NCBI GenBank assembly: GCA_028292345.1
Contig: JAQGMN010000281.1
Span: 1-6,942 of the forward strand
Origin: Polaromonas sp.
Lineage (GTDB): Bacteria; Pseudomonadota; Gammaproteobacteria; Burkholderiales; Burkholderiaceae_C
DNA: 6,942 bases
Reading direction: 5' to 3'
Positions 1 through 5,200 of the stretch are shown piece by piece. Made by a program: the position numbers and the translations under genes. The stretch's first letter is position 1, and the number at the start of each line of letters is the position of its first letter. The notes under the pieces were generated by a model. That model searched no databases. It was not told the DNA's origin and saw only the letters and a list, made by a program, of their open reading frames with translations.

Positions 1-126
1 TGGCCCCCAATGCTGGGTACGATGGCACCGAGTGCTTCGATATTGCAACCCGCCGGCCTTCGACGCTTGTGTGAAGGATGCTTGAACAAGCCTTGCGGCA
101 GCCGGCCAACCTTCCAAGGAACCTTC
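1..126. other. Leader region upstream of the phosphofructokinase gene
   Basis: No gene is supported here. The phosphofructokinase reading frame stays open upstream to an ATG at position 10, but the 39 extra residues it would add are rich in Cys, Pro and Gly and do not resemble the family's N-terminus, which begins almost directly with the first beta strand. I see no convincing -35/-10 pair, hairpin or terminator. The promoter may lie here or further left, outside the window. Confidence 0.5.
116..120 (+). promoter_or_regulatory. Ribosome binding site deciding the phosphofructokinase start
   Basis: AAGGA lies 6 nt before the ATG at 127. This good spacing selects 127 over the in-frame ATG at 10. 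Confidence 0.7.
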
Positions 127-1347
127 ATGACATCCGGAAAAATCCTCGTTGCCCAGGGCGGCGGCCCGACGGCCGTCATCAACCAGTCGCTGGTGGGCGT
201 GGCGCTGGAGGCGCGGCGCTTCAACCAGGTCACCCGCATCTACGGCGCCCGCCACGGCGTGCGCGGCATCGTCAACGAGGACTTCGTGGACCTGACGCAG
301 GAAACCAGCCACAACCTCGAACTGGTGGCCGGCACGCCGTCGTCGGCGCTGGGCTCGACGCGCGACAAGCCCGACGTGCGCTATTGCCAGGAAATCTTCA
401 AGGTGCTGCAGGCGCACCGGATCGAGCACTTTTTCTACATCGGCGGCAACGACTCGTCGGACACGGTGCGCATCGTCAGCCTGGAGGCGCAAAAGGCCGG
501 CTATCCGCTGCGCTCCATCCACATTCCCAAGACCATCGACAACGACCTGGTGGGCAACGACCACACGCCGGGCTTTCCGTCGGCCGCGCGCTTCGTGGCG
601 CAGGCCTTTGCCGGCGCCAACCTGGACAATGCCGCCCTGCCCGGCGTGTACGTGGGCGTGGTGATGGGCCGCCATGCCGGATTCCTGACGGCGGCATCAA
701 GCCTGGGCAAGAAGTTTCCCGACGACGGCCCGCACCTGATCTACCTGCCCGAGCGCACCTTCGTGCTGGAGGATTTCCTGGCCGACGTGAAGGCCGCCTA
801 CGAGCGCTTCGGGCGCTGCGTGATCGCCGTGTCCGAAGGCATCCACGATGCCTCGGGCGCGCCGATCGCCAGCCTGCTGGCCAAGGACATGGAGATTGAT
901 GCCCACGGCAACGTGCAGCTGTCGGGCAACGGCGCGCTGGCCGACCTGCTGTGCGAGGAGATCAAGGCCAGGCTCGGCATCAAGCGGGTGCGCGGCGACA
1001 CCTTCGGCTACCTGCAGCGCTCCTTCATCGGCTGCGTGTCCGACGTGGACCAGCGCGAAGCCAGAGAGGTCGGCGAAAAGGCCGTTCAGTTCGCCATGTG
1101 GGGCGCGCAGGACGGCTCGGTCGCCATCAAGCGCACCGGCTTTTATTCGGTCGATTACGAGCTGCTGCCGCTTGAGGCCGTGGCCGGCAAGACGCGGGTG
1201 ATGGAGGACGAATTCATCGCCTCCAGCGGCACCGACGTGACCGACGCCTTCAGGATGTACCTGCGCCCGCTCTTGGGCTCGGGCATGCCCGACGCGTTCA
1301 GGCTGCGCCACCATCCGGTCGCCAAGGTGCTGAACCCCGGCCGCTGA
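127..1347 (+). CDS. pfp: Pyrophosphate-type 6-phosphofructokinase
   Basis: This 406-residue protein belongs to the phosphofructokinase family. It is predicted to phosphorylate fructose 6-phosphate reversibly with pyrophosphate in the cytoplasm. Visible motifs are the N-terminal phosphate-binding loop (AQGGGPTAVIN, 9-19), YIGGNDSSDT (104-113), PKTIDNDL (134-141, with the catalytic TIDND core), VMGRHAGFL (179-187), LPER (207-210) and GYLQRS (294-299). Two residues that mark PPi use in this family are present: Asp109, where E. coli ATP-PfkA has Gly104, and Lys135, where it has Gly124. One oddity is Asn108 in place of the Mg-binding Asp103 of PfkA. The start is fixed by AAGGA six nucleotides upstream. 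The length fits short PPi-type enzymes. The gene stands apart from gloA by 61 bp. With edd and eda nearby, a role in gluconeogenesis or reversible glycolysis is likely. Phosphoryl donor preference is inferred, not proven. Confidence 0.9.
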   Translation: MTSGKILVAQGGGPTAVINQSLVGVALEARRFNQVTRIYGARHGVRGIVNEDFVDLTQETSHNLELVAGTPSSALGSTRDKPDVRYCQEIFKVLQAHRIEHFFYIGGNDSSDTVRIVSLEAQKAGYPLRSIHIPKTIDNDLVGNDHTPGFPSAARFVAQAFAGANLDNAALPGVYVGVVMGRHAGFLTAASSLGKKFPDDGPHLIYLPERTFVLEDFLADVKAAYERFGRCVIAVSEGIHDASGAPIASLLAKDMEIDAHGNVQLSGNGALADLLCEEIKARLGIKRVRGDTFGYLQRSFIGCVSDVDQREAREVGEKAVQFAMWGAQDGSVAIKRTGFYSVDYELLPLEAVAGKTRVMEDEFIASSGTDVTDAFRMYLRPLLGSGMPDAFRLRHHPVAKVLNPGR

Positions 1348-1373
1348 AGCAGTTTCCTGCGCGGCGGCGGCGG

Positions 1374-1402
1374 CTGCAAACTTCTTGCGCGTATTCCATA
1401 AT
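1374..1402 (+). promoter_or_regulatory. Candidate gloA promoter
   Basis: CTGCAA (1374-1379) and CATAAT (1397-1402) are separated by exactly 17 bp. The -10 box matches the consensus at 5 of 6 positions, the -35 box at only about 3. The -10 ends 6 nt before the gloA ATG, so transcription would start at or next to the start codon. This fits the absence of a Shine-Dalgarno sequence. Predicted by eye only. Confidence 0.35.
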
Positions 1403-1408
1403 CCGCTG

Positions 1409-1819
1409 ATGCGACTACTCCACACCATGCTCCGCGTTGGCAACCTTCAGCGCTCCATCGATTTCTACACCCAGGTTTTGGGCATGCAGCTGCTGCGCCA
1501 GTCGGAAAACCCGGACTACAAATACAGCCTGGCCTTCGTTGGCTACGAGGGCAACCCAGCGCAGGCCGAGATCGAGCTGACCTACAACTGGGGAACGGAA
1601 AACTACGAGATGGGCACGGCCTATGGCCACATCGCGCTGGGCGTGCCGGACGCCTACGCCGCCTGCGAAAAGATCAAGGCCGCCGGCGGTAACGTCACCC
1701 GCGAAGCCGGGCCGGTAAAGGGCGGCAGCACGGTGATCGCCTTCGTGACCGACCCGGACGGCTACAAGATCGAGCTGATCCAGCGGCCGAATGAGGCGGG
1801 CGGCGCGGGCCTGCGCTGA
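1409..1819 (+). CDS. gloA: Lactoylglutathione lyase (glyoxalase I)
   Basis: This 136-residue cytoplasmic metalloenzyme isomerises the methylglyoxal-glutathione hemithioacetal to S-lactoylglutathione, the first step of glyoxalase detoxification. It closely resembles E. coli GloA along its whole length, including the start MRLLHTMLRVGNLQRSIDFY. All four metal ligands are in register: His5, Glu56 (in IELTYNWG), His74 (in YGHIAL) and Glu122 (in KIELI). These sit in the paired beta-alpha-beta-beta-beta modules of the vicinal oxygen chelate fold. The short form with NVTREAGPVKGG (95-106) is typical of the bacterial Ni-activated class. The ATG at 1409 is chosen because it aligns with the family start. 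An in-frame TTG at 1385 would add eight residues foreign to the family. No Shine-Dalgarno sequence is visible, and a -10-like CATAAT ends only 6 nt upstream. Confidence 0.96.
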   Translation: MRLLHTMLRVGNLQRSIDFYTQVLGMQLLRQSENPDYKYSLAFVGYEGNPAQAEIELTYNWGTENYEMGTAYGHIALGVPDAYAACEKIKAAGGNVTREAGPVKGGSTVIAFVTDPDGYKIELIQRPNEAGGAGLR

Positions 1820-1835
1820 CCCGGCTTCAACGCTT

Positions 1836-1880
1836 GCTATTTTTTAGATAGCTGCTTGCGCATATACAGTGCGCGCAAAC
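1836..1880 (+). repeat. Hairpin-forming intergenic repeat, probable Comamonadaceae REP-like element
   Basis: Two small inverted repeats stand in tandem just after gloA. The first is GCTAT (1836-1840) with ATAGC (1848-1852) around a T-rich loop. The second is TTGCGC (1856-1861) with GCGCAA (1873-1878), with an alternative pairing of GCGCA (1858-1862) and TGCGC (1870-1874). The ATAGCTGCTTGCGC core resembles a dispersed intergenic repeat I remember from Polaromonas, Rhodoferax and Acidovorax genomes. Only one copy lies in this window, so its repeated nature cannot be shown here. Its T-run could also make the first hairpin a weak terminator for gloA. Confidence 0.45.
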
Positions 1881-1893
1881 GGCATATTTCATT

Positions 1894-1921
1894 AAAAATC
1901 CGGGACGTTTCCCGGATTTTT
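1894..1921. terminator. Bidirectional intrinsic terminator between gloA and eda
   Basis: AAAAATCCGGGA (1894-1905) and TCCCGGATTTTT (1910-1921) form a perfect 12-bp stem around the 4-nt loop CGTT. The GC core is flanked by A5 on one side and T5 on the other, so it can terminate transcription in both directions. It lies 4 nt past the eda stop and 74 nt past the gloA stop, as expected between convergent genes. Confidence 0.9.
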
Positions 1922-1925
1922 CGCT

Positions 1926-2588
1926 TCAGGCGTTTTTGCGCACCAGTTCGCAAGCCTGGGCGGCCAGCGCCGTCACCTGCGCCCAGTCGCCGCGCGCCAC
2001 CGCATCAAGCGGCGTCAGCCAGGAGCCGCCGACGCAGACCACATTGGGCAGCGCCAGGAACTCGGCCGCGTTCGCCATGGTGATGCCGCCGGTCGGGCAG
2101 AACCTCACATCGCCAAACGGCCCGCCCCAGGCCTTGAGCATGGCGCTGCCGCCGGCCTGCAGCGCCGGGAAGAACTTCAGTTCGCTCAAACCGTCTTCCT
2201 GCGCCATCATGATCTCGCTGCCGGTGGCCACGCCGGGCAGCAGCGGCAGGCCGGCATCGCGGCAGGCCTGGCCGACCGCATGGGTGTAGCCGGGACTGAC
2301 GACAAAGCGCGCGCCGGCCATGGCGCAGGCCTGGGCGTCGGCGGCGCTGCGCACCGTCCCGGCGCCGACCACGGCCTCGGGCACGTCGCGGGCAATCGCC
2401 TCGATGCAGGCCAGCGCCTGCGGCGTGCGCAGGGTGACTTCGAGCATGCGGATGCCCCCCAGCACCAGGGCGCGGGCCAGCAGCACGGCCTGGCCCGCAT
2501 CGTTCAGCACGATGACCGGAATCACGGGCGCGTCCCGCATGACCTGCAAGGCGCTCAGTTTGGCAGTGATGTCCATCGTTACATCCAT
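1926..2588 (-). CDS. eda: 2-dehydro-3-deoxy-phosphogluconate (KDPG) aldolase
   Basis: This 220-residue class I aldolase cleaves KDPG to pyruvate and glyceraldehyde 3-phosphate, the last specific step of the Entner-Doudoroff pathway. It has the single TIM-barrel length typical of the family. Recognisable active-site segments are MLEVTLRT (48-55, catalytic Glu50), GAGTVR (75-80), VSPGY (97-101), LKFFPA (137-142, Schiff-base Lys138), PTGGIT (165-170) and GGSWL (187-191). The start at 2588 is chosen because AGGAG (2600-2596) lies 7 nt upstream. An in-frame ATG at 2576 has that site 19 nt away, which is too far. The start overlaps the end of edd by 10 bp, so the two genes are probably translationally coupled and transcribed together from the edd promoter. 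A bidirectional terminator follows the stop by 4 nt. Confidence 0.96.
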   Translation of the reverse strand: MDVTMDITAKLSALQVMRDAPVIPVIVLNDAGQAVLLARALVLGGIRMLEVTLRTPQALACIEAIARDVPEAVVGAGTVRSAADAQACAMAGARFVVSPGYTHAVGQACRDAGLPLLPGVATGSEIMMAQEDGLSELKFFPALQAGGSAMLKAWGGPFGDVRFCPTGGITMANAAEFLALPNVVCVGGSWLTPLDAVARGDWAQVTALAAQACELVRKNA

Positions 2589-4396
2589 GACATGGCTCCT
2601 TCTTCTGCTGTCAATGCCCTGGCACGCATGCCCGAAAACAAACCCCGGCCCATGCCGACGCCGTTTTGCCGGCGCAACGCCTCGGGCATCGCGCTGACCG
2701 GCCGCGCATCCCACGCGATGTCGGGCACCAGCACCTGCAGCTCACCCGTGAGCGCATCGACGCGGATCACGTCGCCGTCCATCACCTTCGCCAGCGGGCC
2801 ACCGGCCGCCGCTTCGGGCGACACATGGATCGCCGCCGGCACCTTGCCCGACGCGCCGCTCATGCGGCCGTCGGTCACCAGCGCCACCCTGAAGCCCTTG
2901 CCCTGCAGCACCGCCAGCGGCGGCGTGAGCTTGTGCAACTCGGGCATGCCGTTGGCCTGCGGCCCCTGCCAGCGCACCACGCAGACCACGTCGCGCTCCA
3001 GCTCGCCGGCGCTGAAGGCCTGCTGCAAGGCCTCCTGCGAATCGAACACCCGTGCCGGCGCCTCGATCACATGCCGGTCATCGGGCACCGCCGACACCTT
3101 GATCACGCTGCGGCCCAGGTTGCCCGTCAGCAGCTTGAGCCCGCCGGTGGCGCTGAATGGCCGGTCCGCAGGGCGGATGATGGACTCGTCCTTCGAATCG
3201 CCCACGTCCCGCCACACCAGCGCCGCGCCGTCCAGTTCGGGAATGCGGGCGTATTCGCGGATGCCGCCCTCTCGCACCGTCAGCACGTCCTCATGCATGA
3301 AACCGGCGTCCAGCAGTTCGTGAATCACCAGCCCCGGCCCGCCGGCGGCCTGGAAGCCGTTGACGTCGGCGCTGCCGTTCGGATAGACATGCGTCAGGAG
3401 CGGCACGACATCGGACAGCGCCGAGAAGTCGTTCCAGTCGATCACGATGCCGGCCGCCTGCGCCACCGCCACCCAGTGGATCAGGTGGTTGGTCGAGCCG
3501 CCGGTGGCCAGCAGCGCGACCATGGCGTTGACGATGGCGCGTTCATCGACCACCTGGCCGATGGGCGCATAGCGTCTGGGCTTGGTGATGCCGAGCACGG
3601 TGCGCGCCGCCTCGCGCGTGAGTTCGTCGCGTAGCGAGTCGCCAGGCTGCACGAAGGCGGTGCCGGGCACATGCAGCCCCATGGCCTCCATCAGCATCTG
3701 GTTGCTGTTGGCCGTGCCGTAGAAGGTGCAGGTGCCGGGGCTGTGGTAGGACTTGAGTTCGCCCTCCAGCAGCGCATCGCGCCCGACCCGGCCCTGCGCG
3801 GCCTCTTCGCGGATGCGGGCTTTTTCCTTGTTCGGCAGGCCCGACGGCATCGGGCCGGCCGGCACGAAGACCATCGGCAAATGGCCGAACTGCAGCGCGC
3901 CAATCAGGAGGCCCGGAACGATCTTGTCGCACACGCCGAGCAGCAGCGCGGCATCGAACATGTCGTGCGACAGGGCCACGGCCGTTCCCATGGCGATCAC
4001 GTCGCGGCTGAACAGGCTCAGTTCCATGCCGCTGGTGCCCTGCGTCACGCCGTCGCACATCGCCGGCACGCCGCCGGCCACCTGCGCCGTGGCGCCCTGC
4101 CTGCGCGCCTCGTCCTTGATCAGCGCCGGATAGCCCAGCAGCGGCGTGTGCGCCGACAGCATGTCGTTGTAGGCGGTGACGATGCCGATGTTGGGCCGGC
4201 GCTCGGTCACGACCTTGAAGCGGTCGTCCAGCGGCATGCCGGCCACCGCATGCGCAATGTTGGCGCAGCCCATGCGGTCCATGCTGGGCTTGCGGCTGCC
4301 GTCGGCCTGCAGTTGCGCCAGGTAGGCGGTGCGCGCCGGCTGACTGCGCTCCTGGATGCGGGCGGTGATGTCTGAAACGGCGGAATGAAGCGCCAT
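2579..4396 (-). CDS. edd: Phosphogluconate dehydratase
   Basis: This 605-residue iron-sulfur enzyme dehydrates 6-phosphogluconate to KDPG in the cytoplasm, the first committed Entner-Doudoroff step. It has normal length for Edd of the IlvD/Edd family. Both family signatures are present: CDKIVPGLLIG (156-166) and LVTDGRMSGASGK (506-518). Three conserved cysteines, Cys114 (AMCDGVTQG), Cys156 and Cys223 (GTCTFYGTANSNQ), are positioned as Fe-S cluster ligands. TCTFYGTANSNQ and the HSPGTCTF context separate Edd from dihydroxy-acid dehydratase (IlvD). The ATG at 4396 has AAAGG 7 nt upstream. An in-frame TTG at 4411 would add five residues and lies next to that site, so it is rejected. The stop overlaps the eda start. 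Upstream lie a HexR-like operator and GTTAC-type repeats, suggesting control by sugar-phosphate intermediates. Confidence 0.97.
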   Translation of the reverse strand: MALHSAVSDITARIQERSQPARTAYLAQLQADGSRKPSMDRMGCANIAHAVAGMPLDDRFKVVTERRPNIGIVTAYNDMLSAHTPLLGYPALIKDEARRQGATAQVAGGVPAMCDGVTQGTSGMELSLFSRDVIAMGTAVALSHDMFDAALLLGVCDKIVPGLLIGALQFGHLPMVFVPAGPMPSGLPNKEKARIREEAAQGRVGRDALLEGELKSYHSPGTCTFYGTANSNQMLMEAMGLHVPGTAFVQPGDSLRDELTREAARTVLGITKPRRYAPIGQVVDERAIVNAMVALLATGGSTNHLIHWVAVAQAAGIVIDWNDFSALSDVVPLLTHVYPNGSADVNGFQAAGGPGLVIHELLDAGFMHEDVLTVREGGIREYARIPELDGAALVWRDVGDSKDESIIRPADRPFSATGGLKLLTGNLGRSVIKVSAVPDDRHVIEAPARVFDSQEALQQAFSAGELERDVVCVVRWQGPQANGMPELHKLTPPLAVLQGKGFRVALVTDGRMSGASGKVPAAIHVSPEAAAGGPLAKVMDGDVIRVDALTGELQVLVPDIAWDARPVSAMPEALRRQNGVGMGRGLFSGMRARALTAEEGAMSWM

Positions 4397-4417
4397 GGTG
4401 AAACCTTTCAATCAAGC

Positions 4418-4436
4418 CATCCCGGACTCGGGGATG
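4418..4436 (-). promoter_or_regulatory. Leader hairpin upstream of edd
   Basis: CATCCC (4418-4423) and GGGATG (4431-4436) are exact inverted arms around 7 nt, and an alternative CCCG/CGGG pairing exists inside. It lies 21 nt before the edd ATG and abuts the HexR-like site. It has no T-run, so it is not a terminator. It may affect mRNA stability or be part of an operator. Confidence 0.4.
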
Positions 4437-4449
4437 TAACTTTATTACG
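4435..4449 (-). promoter_or_regulatory. Candidate HexR operator upstream of edd-eda
   Basis: TGTAACTTTATTACG is a near-palindrome (TGTAA and TTACG arms) that matches the HexR site known from gammaproteobacteria, TGTAATTAAATTACA, at 11 of 15 positions, including the GTAA and TTAC half-sites. It lies 38 bp before the edd start. HexR is a KDPG-responsive RpiR-family regulator of edd, eda, zwf and related genes in many proteobacteria. No hexR gene is in this window, so the match and the gene context are the only support. Confidence 0.5.
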
Positions 4450-4456
4450 GCGTCTA

Positions 4457-4510
4457 TGGTAACTAATATCCCCGCCGTTAGGGCGCCAAATGGTTACTTT
4501 GCGGTTACCA
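4457..4510. promoter_or_regulatory. Cluster of GGTTAC/GTAAC motifs in the edd control region
   Basis: TGGTAAC (4457-4463) and GTTACCA (4504-4510) are exact inverted repeats of 7 bp. GGTTAC also occurs directly repeated at 4492-4497 and 4503-4508, one helical turn (11 bp) apart. GTAACT is shared with the HexR-like site (4436-4441 and 4459-4464). The GGTAAC half-site recalls LacI-type gluconate repressor operators. Which protein binds is unknown. No clear -35/-10 pair for edd could be fixed in the region. Confidence 0.4.
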
Positions 4511-4542
4511 AACGAAGTCCAGGAAAAACCGAAAAATGGCGC

Positions 4543-4577
4543 AAAAAAAATCCGCAGGGCGCAAGCCGCAGCGGATT
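4543..4577 (-). terminator. Intrinsic terminator of the OmpA-domain gene
   Basis: Read on the minus strand, AATCCGC (4577-4571) pairs with GCGGATT (4555-4549), with further internal G-C pairing, and is followed by eight T residues (4550-4543). It begins 35 nt past the stop codon at 4613. The plus-strand side lacks a T-run, so it acts in one direction. It isolates the edd promoter from upstream transcription. A second hairpin, GCCCTG/CAGGGC (4588-4607), sits between it and the gene. Confidence 0.8.
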
Positions 4578-4612
4578 CGTGGCGCCAGCCCTGAAGGCCG
4601 GCAGGGCGGAAG

Positions 4613-5155
4613 TTATTCGAGGCTGATTTCGACCCGGCGGGCTTCGGCGTCGCTGCCCGTGTTGTTGCCGGCGATCTGCTCGGGCTTTTTGAGTTCGATC
4701 TGGCTTTCGGGCACGCCCGCTGCCGTCAGGGCATTGCGCACGGCCAGCGCGCGCTGCTTGGCCAGTTCGGCATTTTGCTCGGCGTTGCCGGTCGCGTCGT
4801 GAAAACCCGAGACCGCGACCTTGCGGCCGGCCTGCGCCCCCTTGACCACGTCCAGCAGCGCCTCGCTGGCGCCAAGGGCCAGGTCGGCCTTGCCGGAAGC
4901 GAAGTAGAACTTGACGATGCCCTGCTCGACCTTGACGCTGGCCGCGTCGGAAGCCGCCTGCGCCGCTGAACTGGAGGTTGCGGGAACGGCCGCCATGCCC
5001 GGTGCGGCGGCTGTCTGGGCAGCCGGGGCGGCTGCGGCCGGCACGCCGCGATGCCTGACCCCAAACACCAGCACCGAGGCCACGATGATGGCAATCAATC
5101 CAAACACCAGAAACAGCGCCACGCGTTGCGCGCTGTCGTCATCCTGAGAAACCAT
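4613..5155 (-). CDS. Membrane-anchored OmpA-domain protein
   Basis: This 180-residue protein has a short acidic N-terminus (SQDDDS), one hydrophobic segment (about 12-33) followed by Arg residues (34 and 36), an Ala/Pro-rich linker (39-73) and a C-terminal OmpA/MotB-type domain (about 78-180). The domain shows FYFASGKADL (83-92), GFHDATGN (117-124), LAKQRALAVRNAL (131-143) and EARRVEISLE (171-180). Asp120 and Arg135 are at or near the positions that contact diaminopimelate in peptidoglycan-binding relatives. The hydrophobic segment has no lipobox Cys or clear signal-peptidase site, so I infer an inner-membrane anchor with the domain in the periplasm, holding peptidoglycan. There is no beta-barrel. 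AAGGAAG ends 5 nt before the ATG. It is divergent from chaC and has its own terminator. No specific function is assigned. Confidence 0.8.
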   Translation of the reverse strand: MVSQDDDSAQRVALFLVFGLIAIIVASVLVFGVRHRGVPAAAAPAAQTAAAPGMAAVPATSSSAAQAASDAASVKVEQGIVKFYFASGKADLALGASEALLDVVKGAQAGRKVAVSGFHDATGNAEQNAELAKQRALAVRNALTAAGVPESQIELKKPEQIAGNNTGSDAEARRVEISLE

Positions 5156-5184
5156 GGGAACTTCCTTTTTAAAAAACTGCCAAT

Positions 5185-5190
5185 ATTGTA
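5185..5190 (-). promoter_or_regulatory. Candidate -10 box for the OmpA-domain gene
   Basis: On the minus strand TACAAT (5190-5185) matches the -10 consensus at 5 of 6 positions and would give a leader of roughly 20-25 nt ending in the AAGGAAG ribosome site. No convincing -35 box is seen at the right distance, so this is weak. The 45-bp gap it lies in must also serve chaC on the other strand. Confidence 0.25.
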
Positions 5191-5200
5191 AAGTGACGCT

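Noticed and set aside
10..126. N-terminal extension of the phosphofructokinase to an ATG at 10
   Set aside because: The extra 39 residues do not fit the family, and the ATG at 127 has a well-spaced AAGGA.
1361..1374. GCG trinucleotide run between the phosphofructokinase gene and gloA
   Set aside because: It is short, in a GC-rich genome, and shows no convincing stem or coding role.
1385..1408. TTG start for gloA eight codons upstream
   Set aside because: The family start MRLLHTML aligns with the ATG at 1409, and the added residues match nothing in GloA.
697..1443. 248-residue open frame on the minus strand opposite the phosphofructokinase gene
   Set aside because: It is antisense to a clearly conserved gene, has low-complexity Ala/Gly/His/Val composition and no recognisable domain. 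Such frames are common shadows in high-GC DNA.
2589..2714. Longer eda reading frame starting inside edd at 2714
   Set aside because: The extra 42 residues are translated from the edd coding region in another frame and are absent from KDPG aldolases.
2280..3323. 347-residue plus-strand open frame opposite eda and edd
   Set aside because: It crosses two conserved genes in antisense, is rich in Ser, Ala, Arg and Pro without a domain, and lacks a ribosome site.
3671..4375. 234-residue plus-strand open frame opposite edd
   Set aside because: It is His/Ala/Arg/Gln-rich shadow sequence antisense to conserved edd.
4397..4411. TTG start for edd at 4411
   Set aside because: It overlaps the AAAGG ribosome site that serves the ATG at 4396 and adds five non-family residues.
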